Source: UBA11612 sp965228575
Lineage (GTDB): Bacteria > Pseudomonadota > Alphaproteobacteria > Rhodospirillales > Rhodospirillaceae
DNA length: 7,873 nucleotides
Assembly (NCBI GenBank): GCA_965228575.1
Contig: CBDDHW010000059.1
Location: forward strand, 1 to 7,873
Direction: 5' to 3'
The translations under genes were made by a program, and so were the position numbers. Below, piece by piece: positions 1-7,127 of this stretch. The first letter of the stretch is position 1. The number at the start of each line of letters is the position of its first letter. The notes below the pieces were generated by a model. The model saw only the letters and a program-made list of their open reading frames with translations. It did not search any database and was not told the origin of the DNA.

Positions 1-1
1 A

Positions 2-517
2 CCCGGTCTGGTCTCTTCGACGTTGGCGGAAATTCCCAACGATGACGAGCGACTTCAAGTAGTCGGCATTATCACCGGCATGCAGGAAACGCTAGTAGAT
101 CTGGTGGTACGACGCGAGATGCTCCTCCTTCGACTAAGAGCAAGCATTGAAGCCCGCGAATTCGAAAAGGCGGACGAAGCGGTTGCTCGCTTGCGTGATG
201 TGCGCCTTGACGAAGACCAGTTCCGGGTACGACTGAGGCAGCGACGACAAGCAATCGTATCCAACAACCCAGTGGTTCAACGCAGAATCGACAGAATGTT
301 TGGTGACACCTCAAATCTGATGGCCAACTACTTCGACCCTCGCCCCATCATGGAACTGGAAGCCAAATTGGTACAGGCTCGAAACGAAAGACCTCCGGAA
401 ACTCCAACGGAGACCACGCCCGAAGCAGAACAACTGCCGGAAGATCCACCAGCCGCCGCCGCGACACCATCCTCAGAACCACCGGCCGCGGAAAGTACCC
501 CGGCACAAACAAATTAG
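2..517 (+). CDS. C-terminal part of an unrecognised coiled-coil protein (5' partial)
   Basis: The frame is open from the left edge to the TAG at 515-517, giving 171 visible residues. The first in-frame start-like codon, TTG at 23, is probably internal, because the frame reads on upstream as PGLVSSTLAEIPNDDER and I take the true start to lie outside the window. The visible part is mainly charged, heptad-like helix: about residues 25-75 are rich in Leu, Arg and Glu, followed by a segment with VQRRIDRMFGDT and a short FDPRPI motif. The last 45 or so residues are a low-complexity Pro/Ala/Glu/Thr tail, probably disordered. There is no catalytic motif and no membrane segment in the visible part. 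Similar-looking C-termini seem familiar from planctomycete hypothetical proteins, but I cannot name a family or function. The gene converges on the kinase gene with only 22 bp between the stop codons. Confidence 0.75.
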   Translation, partial: PGLVSSTLAEIPNDDERLQVVGIITGMQETLVDLVVRREMLLLRLRASIEAREFEKADEAVARLRDVRLDEDQFRVRLRQRRQAIVSNNPVVQRRIDRMFGDTSNLMANYFDPRPIMELEAKLVQARNERPPETPTETTPEAEQLPEDPPAAAATPSSEPPAAESTPAQTN

Positions 518-539
518 GACGTCAACCGACCGACCCCAT

Positions 540-1940
540 TCACATCAGCGATATTACTGTGGAACCCAACACGGCCAATGCGACCAGGCCACCGAACGCC
601 AGCACCGCGAATACAAGGGGATGAAACCCTGCGATGCTCTCTGGCATTCGCCATTGGGATATCCAAGCTCTCAAACGTGGTGGCCGGAAGGTGACTTCCC
701 AACGTGGTGAGAAGTCTTCATCGATACCAGAAAATGTCTCTGCGGTTTCTTCACTGGCCGCAGAAATCGGGTGCGTTGGCTGAGACGCGTGATCGCCACT
801 ATCAGAATTGCCAAACGAATCACCGATCAAGCTACCAATTCGGGGGTCGGTATCGGGAATACTGCCCGAGCCACCAATCGGCGGTGGACTAATCGGCATC
901 GAGTTTGCAACCAACTCCATATTCTCCACCCAAGGAGATAGCCGAGATACTACTTCCACGGCCGTCGAAATTCGGCTAGCAGGATCCTTGTGCATCATGT
1001 CAGCGATGATATCCACAAAGTCCTGGGTCAAATCCCCGTTCAGGCGGCGAGGATCAATCGGATGCAAGTTACAGTGCGCGCGAGCCTTTTCACGAACCGT
1101 CCCACCCGGGAATGGCACCTTGCCGGTTACGGCGTAGTACAACGTGCAACCCAGGGCATATATGTCGCTGGCAGGTGAAACTTCTCGGGGCGACTTAATC
1201 TGTTCGGGAGAGAGATAGTCAGCCGTACCGACTATCTTGTTGCTTCGCTCGTCTTTGCCCGCCTCTATGGCTATCTCGACTAAGCCCAAGTCGGAAAGCT
1301 TTGCTTGGCCAGAAGGTGTAACCAACACGTTGCCGGGCTTAACGTCTCGATGGATCAACCCTTGGGCGTGAGCGTGCTCCAACCCCAGAGCCACTTGTGA
1401 AATAATCGAAGCCGCGAGGGACATCGATAGCGGTCCCTTACGTCTCAGTAGTCTTCGCAGGTCCGAGCCGGGTACATACTCGGTAACTAGGAAATGTACA
1501 TTTCCGTCATGTCCCGCATCAAATGCCCGCACTAGGTTCGCGTGATCGAGTCGGGCTTGGGCACGAATCTCCCGCGTAAAGCTGGCAATGGCCTCGGGGG
1601 TCGACTTATGTCGGGGCAGTACTTTCACGGCCACGGTGCGGCCCATCACTTCGTGCTCGGCCTTAAAGACTTGGCCCATGCCCCCCTGACCAATCGAGTC
1701 CAACATGCGATAGGGCCCGAGCGTGAATTTCATCCGCCCGGCCAGCAGTTGCTCGGCTTGCCAGCGATTGATTTTCCCCAGCTCCACAAGCACCATCGCC
1801 TGCGATTGCTCAAACTCGCTTTCTCCGTGAATCGGAGCTCGCTGGCGAATTGTGCTGGTCGCCAAATCTAGATCCTCAGCCGTCACCAGACCACTGGTCA
1901 AGGCACAGGTTCGGAAGTCGTTTTGTCCGTCGGTCGACAC
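540..1940 (-). CDS. Tail-anchored Ser/Thr protein kinase (PknB/Hanks type)
   Basis: Predicted ATP-dependent Ser/Thr kinase of 466 aa from GTG at 1940. Residues 1-75 form a planctomycete-type helical module containing FRTCALTSGLVTAEDLDLA and LGKINRWQAEQLLAG. The kinase domain spans about 77-337, with Gly-rich loop GQGGMGQV (84-91), VAVK lysine K106, alpha-C glutamate E124, HRDVKPGN (catalytic D199, N204), DLG in place of DFG (217-219) and GTADYLSPE (238-246). All residues needed for catalysis are present. A Ser/Pro/Gly/Asp-rich linker of about 100 residues leads to one hydrophobic helix (about 442-464) that ends the protein, so the kinase should be cytoplasmic and anchored by its tail, with no periplasmic sensor. 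I preferred GTG 1940 because MSTDGQNDF fits the usual start of such kinases and CAGGGG lies 9 nt upstream. GTG at 2021 (493 aa) is possible but has no visible ribosome binding site. Substrates are unknown. Confidence 0.93.
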   Translation of the reverse strand: MSTDGQNDFRTCALTSGLVTAEDLDLATSTIRQRAPIHGESEFEQSQAMVLVELGKINRWQAEQLLAGRMKFTLGPYRMLDSIGQGGMGQVFKAEHEVMGRTVAVKVLPRHKSTPEAIASFTREIRAQARLDHANLVRAFDAGHDGNVHFLVTEYVPGSDLRRLLRRKGPLSMSLAASIISQVALGLEHAHAQGLIHRDVKPGNVLVTPSGQAKLSDLGLVEIAIEAGKDERSNKIVGTADYLSPEQIKSPREVSPASDIYALGCTLYYAVTGKVPFPGGTVREKARAHCNLHPIDPRRLNGDLTQDFVDIIADMMHKDPASRISTAVEVVSRLSPWVENMELVANSMPISPPPIGGSGSIPDTDPRIGSLIGDSFGNSDSGDHASQPTHPISAASEETAETFSGIDEDFSPRWEVTFRPPRLRAWISQWRMPESIAGFHPLVFAVLAFGGLVALAVLGSTVISLM

Positions 1941-2059
1941 GCGAATGAACCCCTGAATTCTCTCGCAGAGGATCCGACCTCTACCCGACCCAATCTGGTT
2001 GAAAACGTAACCGCCCCACACGCAAATCGTTGTTCGGACGCAGTTCGTTTACCTATCAC

Positions 2060-2090
2060 AATATAGCGTTTCCTACGAACTTCCACTCAA
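2060..2090 (-). promoter_or_regulatory. Possible promoter of the kinase gene
   Basis: On the minus strand TTGAGT (2090-2085) is followed after 19 bp by TATATT (2065-2060). A 17-bp spacing to the overlapping GCTATA is also possible. Both hexamers only partly match the sigma-70 consensus. The position in the 120-200 bp gap upstream of the kinase is suitable, and it implies a leader of roughly 30 nt to GTG 2021 or 110 nt to GTG 1940. This is a weak prediction, since planctomycete promoters are not well defined by consensus. Confidence 0.22.
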
Positions 2091-2144
2091 ATCGGATCTA
2101 ACGGTTGTACGCATTGAACGGCACGGATCCGTCACGAATCGGTG

Positions 2145-2828
2145 CTATCTGACTCCAAACTCAAGCCACGACTTAGGTAACGGCGCAGCCAGCTCGACGC
2201 GACGACCACCAACGGGATGCTCGAACTCCAAATTCTTCGCATGCAGCGCGATCCCTGCGGAAAACGCTCTGCGACTTCCGTACTTGCGATCGCCGATGAC
2301 AGGGAACCCCATGCCCGCCAGCTGCACCCGAATTTGATGCTTGCGACCAGTCAACAACTGTACTTCGACCAATGCCGCACGAGGGAGTTTTCGAACACGA
2401 TGGAAATCAAGTCGCGCTTCCTTGGCATCATTCGCTTCGGCCTCAACGATATGGACTCTGCGATGACGGTCGTCATGTCGAACCCAATCGACCAGCGATC
2501 CTTGGGTGGGGTGAAACTTCGGTTCCACCAATGCCCAATACCGCTTCTCGACACTTCGATCTTTGAACTGTTTCGACAGTCGTGCGGCTGCTTTCGAGGT
2601 TCTCGCCAGCAACACGACCCCGGAGACGGGCGCGTCGAGGCGACTAACAATGCCCAGGTAGACATTGCCCGGCTTGTTGTACTTCTGTCGCACATAATCT
2701 TTTGCAACCAACAACAGGCTTGGCTTATCGGCGGCAACTCCCATCGTCGGCAAATCGACTGGCTTATTCACGGCCAGGAGATGATTGTCCTCGTAGAGAA
2801 CTTCAAGCGTCTTGGGAGTCGAATTCAA
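2145..2828 (-). CDS. RluA-family RNA pseudouridine synthase
   Basis: Predicted to isomerise specific uridines in rRNA or tRNA to pseudouridine in the cytoplasm. The 227 aa are close to the short RluA/TruC type, and there is no S4 RNA-binding domain before the catalytic domain. Family landmarks in order are LYEDNHLLAVNKP (11-23), the catalytic motif SRLDAPVSG (62-70) with the nucleophilic aspartate at D65, ARTSKAAARLSKQF (75-88), KRYWALV (95-101) and the C-terminal LLTGRKHQIRVQL (158-170) with GDRKYG (179-184). The first position of the catalytic motif is Ser, where most RluA/RluC/RluD enzymes have His. The start is TTG at 2828: an in-frame TAG lies about 25 codons upstream with no better start between, and GGTGG sits about 10 nt before the TTG as a weak ribosome binding site. 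It lies upstream of the kinase gene on the same strand, but a gap of at least 120 bp makes co-transcription uncertain. Its target nucleotide cannot be told from the sequence. Confidence 0.93.
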   Translation of the reverse strand: MNSTPKTLEVLYEDNHLLAVNKPVDLPTMGVAADKPSLLLVAKDYVRQKYNKPGNVYLGIVSRLDAPVSGVVLLARTSKAAARLSKQFKDRSVEKRYWALVEPKFHPTQGSLVDWVRHDDRHRRVHIVEAEANDAKEARLDFHRVRKLPRAALVEVQLLTGRKHQIRVQLAGMGFPVIGDRKYGSRRAFSAGIALHAKNLEFEHPVGGRRVELAAPLPKSWLEFGVR

Positions 2829-2957
2829 TGGAGCGTTGCCACCGTATGCGGCCTGATTAGAATCAGAGTTAAGCCAATTCGTCTATCCTAACCGAACGCC
2901 TTCGCTCCGCCGACGGGGCGATCATTCCGAACCACACGTGCAATCAAAACTCTTTTG

Positions 2958-3542
2958 ATGAATACGCCCTACCACCGACCATTGATTCTTGCCAGTAGTT
3001 CTCCCCGGCGGGCCGAGCTGCTTCGTGAGGCAGGCTACTCGTTTGAGATCTTGAAGCCCGACGAGGCCGTGGAATGCGGAGTATGCAGCGGAGAATCGCC
3101 ACCCGAAATGGTCGCTCGACTTGCCGAGAAAAAGGCCGAAAATGTGGCCGAAGCGCTATCCGCCGGGCTAATCGTCGCCTGCGACACAGTGGCCGAGTGG
3201 GCGGGACAAGCATTGGGTAAGCCCGCGGACGAAGATCACGCGCGGCGAATGCTGCAGACACTGCGAGGGCGGACCCATCGCGTCTACAGTGGGCTGTGTG
3301 TTTGGGATATCGCCAGCGGTCAGCCAGAAGTTCGTGTCGCCAAAACGACCTTACAGATGGAACATCTGGACGACGCCCAACTCGATGAGTACCTCGTCAC
3401 CGGCGGTTGGGAAGGCAAAGCCGGTGCATTCGGCTACCAAGATCGACTCGGCTGGGTAAGGATCGTCGAAGGAAGCGAATCGAACGTGGTAGGCCTGCCG
3501 ATGGAGTTGTTACGTGAAATGTTGGCGGCCTTGGGCCAGTAA
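2958..3542 (+). CDS. maf: Maf-like nucleoside triphosphate pyrophosphatase
   Basis: Predicted to hydrolyse nucleoside triphosphates to monophosphate and pyrophosphate in the cytoplasm. Maf proteins act on dTTP/UTP or on modified nucleotides and have been linked to septum formation. The 194 aa match the usual length. Motifs are LASSSPRRAELL (11-22, phosphate-binding), EKKAENV (57-63), the central CDTV with catalytic D76, GKP (87-89), LRGRTHRVYSGL (102-113), GKAGAFGYQD (153-162) and EGSESNVVGLP (171-181). The KAGAFGYQ and NVVGLP segments resemble the YhdE/Maf dTTP/UTP branch more than the YceF m7GTP branch, so dTTPase/UTPase is the better guess. ATG at 2958 follows directly after a TTG at 2955, and I chose the ATG. 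No clear Shine-Dalgarno sequence precedes it. The gene is divergent from the pseudouridine synthase across about 130 bp. Confidence 0.93.
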   Translation: MNTPYHRPLILASSSPRRAELLREAGYSFEILKPDEAVECGVCSGESPPEMVARLAEKKAENVAEALSAGLIVACDTVAEWAGQALGKPADEDHARRMLQTLRGRTHRVYSGLCVWDIASGQPEVRVAKTTLQMEHLDDAQLDEYLVTGGWEGKAGAFGYQDRLGWVRIVEGSESNVVGLPMELLREMLAALGQ

Positions 3543-3676
3543 ATGCTTCGCAAATAGCAAAACCACACGGGAATGTCTTTTCCGCAGTCCCCCAAAAACA
3601 CCACGAAGCTTGCATCATCTTCGCCCAGCTGACGATAATTGAAGGGCGGGCCAATCAGTCCAAAAGACACCTTATC

Positions 3677-3685
3677 GGGGGAAGG
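3677..3685 (+). promoter_or_regulatory. Ribosome binding site deciding the SGNH-like start
   Basis: The purine run GGGGGAAGG lies just before TTG at 3690: 4 nt after its last G, 7 nt counting from GGGGGA. The alternative TTG at 3639 has no comparable site upstream. This supports starting the protein at 3690. Confidence 0.45.
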
Positions 3686-3689
3686 CTTC

Positions 3690-4898
3690 TTGCCTGACGA
3701 CGCACCAATCGAGGCAACACCTTCGAAAACAGAGGACCAGCAACTCTCCCCGTCACAGGTCTCTCCGCCTGCCCGAAGTTCTGCACGTTCTTGGTTGTTC
3801 CGAGGCTTCGCGGTTGTCTTTGGCCTATTCCTCGGGTTCGGTCTTGCCGAAGCAGGACTCCGCCTATTCGGCCAAGAACTATTTCGCTTGGGGTCAAAGA
3901 CCTACTTGGTGAACCAGAACGACAACCTCAATTTCCACTGCTATCCAGACAACCACAGTGGCGATCTAAAGCCGGTTCCTGATGTGAGCCAGGGTTCATG
4001 GCGGCTATACGATTCTTCGCTACCGCCGAATGAGTTGCCACTCGCCGATCTAGAGAAGACCCCATGGTGCGTAGAATATCGGATGTCACCGCAAAAGCTT
4101 CGCGATCGGGTTTATCCGCCCACGGCACCGCCTGGCGTGGTTCGCATTCTGGGTATCGGCGACTCATTTGCTATGGGGGTGGGTGTTCCAGTCGAGCGAT
4201 CCCTTTTCAGGCAGCTAAATGCCCTGACCGGCGCGGATGTGGAAATAGTGAATGCCGCCCGATCAGGCTCCTACGCAATGCATGCGTATGCACAAGTTGA
4301 TCAGTTGACCGAACCACTGAACTGCCAACGTGTTCTAGTGGTGTTCATTCCAAATGACATCTCACCCAACGAGGCTCAAATCAAAGAGGAAAGCCTCATC
4401 AATGACTTGGTGAATGTGCGGGAATCTTATCTCGACACCCACATCAAAACAGGCTGGCTCACGCAGCATTCTCGTCTCTTCGAGTTGGTCCATCGATGGT
4501 GGGAATCAAGAAAGATCCATGAAAAAACCATTAACTGGTACCTCGATTGTTACGACGAACAGCAGAATCCAGCCGGTACCGCAATGCTCAAGGAGATCTT
4601 CAAGCGATACTCAGAATTGCCCAACGCCGAAGTTGCTCTGGTGCTGTATCCCATGATGGAAGGATCGGACGGAGAGTACCCGCTGGCTTCGATCCATCGT
4701 CAGGTGGAACAATATGCCACGGAAGCTGGCTTACCTGTGCTGGATCTAGCCCCTGCATTCGCGGGCCAAAACCCCAGTGAAATGTGGGTTCACCCTTGCG
4801 ATCACCACCCGAATTCACGGGCACACAAAATCGCCGCAGAAGCTATTTACAACTGGCTCACAACAGATCTCCCTTGGTTTCTAGAACCGGGTCGTTAG
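3690..4898 (+). CDS. Membrane-anchored SGNH/GDSL hydrolase-like protein
   Basis: Predicted 402-aa envelope protein, possibly an esterase or an acetyl-group hydrolase/transferase acting on a polysaccharide; the substrate is unknown. A Pro/Ser-rich, Arg-containing N-terminus precedes one hydrophobic helix (about 35-60), suggesting a signal anchor with the catalytic domain outside the cytoplasm. The SGNH blocks are recognisable: RILGIGDSFAMGVGV with candidate nucleophile S159 (block I), NAARSGSY with G193 (block II), VVFIPNDI with N222 (block III), and near the C-terminus a DHHPNSRAH segment (371-379) that would supply Asp and His (block V). The spacing there is DxH, not the textbook DxxH. The first 100 residues outside the membrane match no domain I know. 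TTG 3690 was chosen for its strong upstream GGGGGAAGG; TTG 3639 would add 17 residues. It lies 147 bp after maf and 119 bp before the oxidoreductase on the same strand, so an operon is possible but not shown. Confidence 0.82.
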   Translation: MPDDAPIEATPSKTEDQQLSPSQVSPPARSSARSWLFRGFAVVFGLFLGFGLAEAGLRLFGQELFRLGSKTYLVNQNDNLNFHCYPDNHSGDLKPVPDVSQGSWRLYDSSLPPNELPLADLEKTPWCVEYRMSPQKLRDRVYPPTAPPGVVRILGIGDSFAMGVGVPVERSLFRQLNALTGADVEIVNAARSGSYAMHAYAQVDQLTEPLNCQRVLVVFIPNDISPNEAQIKEESLINDLVNVRESYLDTHIKTGWLTQHSRLFELVHRWWESRKIHEKTINWYLDCYDEQQNPAGTAMLKEIFKRYSELPNAEVALVLYPMMEGSDGEYPLASIHRQVEQYATEAGLPVLDLAPAFAGQNPSEMWVHPCDHHPNSRAHKIAAEAIYNWLTTDLPWFLEPGR

Positions 4899-5017
4899 CA
4901 AGGATTCAGGATCTTAGAATTAGCTCCACTCATCCGATCACGTTACACTGGCGGCGAGTTGAGTCCAATCGCTTAGACTTTCCCTCTCGATAAATCACCA
5001 AGAAGGCCGGATCTACC

Positions 5018-6124
5018 ATGACGAAAAACTATCGCGCCGCCGTGATTGGTCGAACGGGAAAAGGGAATTACGGCCACGGATTAGACGTTGTCTGGCAACA
5101 CATTCCCGGCGTGCAATTGGTCGCCGTGGCAGACGAGAATAAGCAGGGGTTAGCCGAATCTGCCCGTAAGCTGAACGTCGACAAAGCCTTTACCGATTAC
5201 CGGAAAATGCTTGACGACGTAAAGCCGGACGTGGTTAGCATCGGCCCACGTTGGCTCGATCAGCACCACGACATGGTGGTGGAAACCTCCAGTCGTGGCA
5301 TTCATATTTATCTGGAAAAACCCTTCTGTCGCACCCTGGAAGAAGCGGACGCGATGGTGCAGGCTTGCGAAAGCTCTCACGTCAAACTCGCCATCGCCCA
5401 CCAAACGCGTTACAGCCCCAAGATCGCGGTCGTAAAATCGCTAATCGAAGAAGGTAAGATTGGCGATGTGCTGGAGTTCCGCGGTCGAGGGAAGGAAGAT
5501 CGCCGGGGTGGCGGCGAAGATCTTTGGGTTCTGGGAACCCACGTCTTCGACTTGATTCGCAACTTTGGTGGCGATCCTACTTGGTGCATGGGATCGGCAA
5601 CCGAACAGGGTCGCCCCATTCAGGCGAGTGATGTTGTCGAAGGCAACGAAGGCATCGGCCCCCTCGCAGCAGATTCCGTGCATGCAATGTACGGTATGCC
5701 AAATGGAGCCACGGCCTACTTTGCCTCGCATCGCAACATGGCGTCTCGTAGCACCCGCTTTGGACTGATGATCTACGGCTCTCGGGGAGTGATCTACCTT
5801 GGCACCGGATATCTTCCCCGGGCCGCACTGCTTGCAGAACCAGACTGGGTACCGGATGCCAATGGAGCAACCTGGCAAGAGATCTCCTCGGCAGGTCCCG
5901 GCAAACCGGAACCCCTTGATGACGGCGGCCTACACGCAGGAAACATCGAGGCGGTGAAGGATCTTCTCGCAGCGATTGAAGAAGATCGCCAACCCGAGAG
6001 CAGCGTATACGATGCACGCGGCGCCATAGAAATGATCGTGGCACTTTTCGAATCGCAACGAATCGGGCAACAAGTAGCGTTTCCCTTGCAGAATCGCAAG
6101 AACCCGCTAACCATGCTCAACTAA
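5018..6124 (+). CDS. Gfo/Idh/MocA-family NAD(P)-dependent oxidoreductase
   Basis: Predicted cytoplasmic dehydrogenase or oxidoreductase of sugars, inositols or related polyols; the substrate cannot be told. The 368 aa are typical for the family. The N-terminal Rossmann domain starts with AAVIGRTGKGNYGHGLD (7-23), an unusual form of the GxGxxG loop, followed by VAVADE (35-40) and the family hallmark EKPF with catalytic-type K101. In the C-terminal domain DLWVLGTHVFDLIRNFGG (168-185) carries the His-Asp region usually near the active site (H175, D178). There is no twin-arginine signal, unlike many planctomycete members that are exported. ATG at 5018 is supported by AGAAGG 11 nt upstream and by homologous-looking N-terminal sequence. 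It is convergent with the diguanylate cyclase gene, with 49 bp between stop codons. The 119-bp upstream gap holds no promoter I would defend. Confidence 0.93.
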   Translation: MTKNYRAAVIGRTGKGNYGHGLDVVWQHIPGVQLVAVADENKQGLAESARKLNVDKAFTDYRKMLDDVKPDVVSIGPRWLDQHHDMVVETSSRGIHIYLEKPFCRTLEEADAMVQACESSHVKLAIAHQTRYSPKIAVVKSLIEEGKIGDVLEFRGRGKEDRRGGGEDLWVLGTHVFDLIRNFGGDPTWCMGSATEQGRPIQASDVVEGNEGIGPLAADSVHAMYGMPNGATAYFASHRNMASRSTRFGLMIYGSRGVIYLGTGYLPRAALLAEPDWVPDANGATWQEISSAGPGKPEPLDDGGLHAGNIEAVKDLLAAIEEDRQPESSVYDARGAIEMIVALFESQRIGQQVAFPLQNRKNPLTMLN

Positions 6125-6141
6125 TTGTGAGCCTACAACGT

Positions 6142-6170
6142 GCGGATTGCTACCGGCAAGGAAAGTCCGC
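6142..6170. terminator. Possible hairpin between convergent genes
   Basis: Between the convergent stop codons, GCGGA (6142-6146) can pair with TCCGC (6166-6170), enclosing an inner TTGC (6147-6150) / GCAA (6156-6159) stem with loop TACCG and a six-base bulge on one side. The place is right for a bidirectional terminator, but there is no clear T-tract on either strand, so the call is tentative. Confidence 0.25.
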
Positions 6171-6173
6171 CGC

Positions 6174-7127
6174 TTATTCTTCAATGAACTGGCTCTCCAA
6201 CTGGTCGTGTCGGTAGCTGCGATTGCGTCCCGCTTCTTTCGAGGCATAAAGAGCCTTGTCCGAGCGACGCAGCAATGAGGCCGCGGTTCGATCCGAGCGG
6301 TCGACTTCAGACACCCCAATGCTCACGGTCACCTGCACTTGGCGACCTTCGCCAATTTCAAACTGATCTTGTTCGAAGGCCATTCGCAGACGTTCTGCCA
6401 CCTCACTGGCCTCGTGAAGTTTCGTTTCTGGCAGGATTGCCACAAACTCATCACCACCATAGCGAGCAGGCAGGTCCATCCGGCGAAGACTATCCTTGAA
6501 TCGGTGCCCTATTAGGCGAAGCACTTCGTCGCCCACCTGATGCCCGTACCTATCGTTGATGTCCTTAAAGTAGTCAAGATCGAATATCAGAATACAGAAA
6601 GGAACGTCGTTTCTAAGCCACTCGGCAAATCGTCGTTTCAACTCATATTCGAACGCTCGACGATTTGGAATTACAGTTACGGGATCGGTAAGCAGCCCAT
6701 CTAACTGACACCGAATATGCGCTGCATGATGTTCGATGAGACTACTGGCGTTTTGCAGTTCGCTTTCCAGCCGGCCGTTATCTGTCACAATGGCGTCAAT
6801 GAGTTCGCTGAATACGGCTGGATTCCGACCGATCGATTTGGCGGTGGTTGACAACTCTTGATTCGCACTTTGTAGATTCTGCGTATGCTGACGAACCGAG
6901 TCGATTGAATTAACTGTCGATTCGTGCAACTGGGTCAGTAGTTCACTAGCCACTTCCGGCTGCATGGTCACCGCTTCCGGAACACTTCGCCATGCCCACG
7001 GTTTCAGTCCCCGTCGCCGTACGCGCAGCCCAACAAGGACTCCCAGCGCAATACAGAACCCGATACTTGTTAGCTGCCAGAACAGCAATATGTAAGGTGA
7101 CAATTTGTCAGCGGCAAACAGGCTCAT
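6174..7127 (-). CDS. Membrane-bound GGDEF diguanylate cyclase
   Basis: Predicted to make cyclic di-GMP from two GTP, controlling the choice between attachment and motility or similar traits. From ATG 7127 it has 317 aa: one membrane helix (about 11-38), a basic stop-transfer RVRRR, a helical, probably coiled-coil region (about 60-140), then the GGDEF domain. That domain begins with DPVTVIPNRRAF (148-159, normally DPLTGLPNRRAF) and has FDLDYFKDIND (182-192, metal and guanine contacts), GHQVGDEVL and RYGGDEFVAILPE (222-234). An RRMD sequence (215-218) just ahead of GGDEF matches the RxxD inhibitory site, so product feedback is likely. There is no EAL domain and no recognisable ligand-binding sensor. 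ATG 7127 gives a short N-terminus before the helix and has AGGA 12 nt upstream; TTG 7199 would add 24 residues with no ribosome binding site. All active-site residues look intact. Confidence 0.93.
   Translation of the reverse strand: MSLFAADKLSPYILLFWQLTSIGFCIALGVLVGLRVRRRGLKPWAWRSVPEAVTMQPEVASELLTQLHESTVNSIDSVRQHTQNLQSANQELSTTAKSIGRNPAVFSELIDAIVTDNGRLESELQNASSLIEHHAAHIRCQLDGLLTDPVTVIPNRRAFEYELKRRFAEWLRNDVPFCILIFDLDYFKDINDRYGHQVGDEVLRLIGHRFKDSLRRMDLPARYGGDEFVAILPETKLHEASEVAERLRMAFEQDQFEIGEGRQVQVTVSIGVSEVDRSDRTAASLLRRSDKALYASKEAGRNRSYRHDQLESQFIEE

Noticed and set aside
1542..1871. Plus-strand open frame of 109 codons inside the kinase gene
   Set aside because: It lies antisense to the clear kinase domain and its translation has no domain-like pattern.
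2123..2132. Perfect 10-bp palindrome ACGGATCCGT downstream of the pseudouridine synthase
   Set aside because: It is too short for a terminator hairpin, has no loop and no T-tract, and may be chance.
2217..2891. Plus-strand open frame of 224 codons opposite the pseudouridine synthase
   Set aside because: The minus-strand frame has all RluA-family motifs. The plus-strand translation is a Cys/Arg/Gln-rich shadow with no recognisable feature.
3546..3610. Inverted repeat GCTTCG / CGAAGC after maf
   Set aside because: The arms are only 6 bp and lie more than 50 bp apart, so a terminator or regulatory hairpin is not supported.
5441..6044. Minus-strand open frames of 145 and 155 codons opposite the oxidoreductase
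   Set aside because: Both are antisense shadows of a well-supported Gfo/Idh/MocA gene and are rich in Arg, Cys and Ser without domain signatures.
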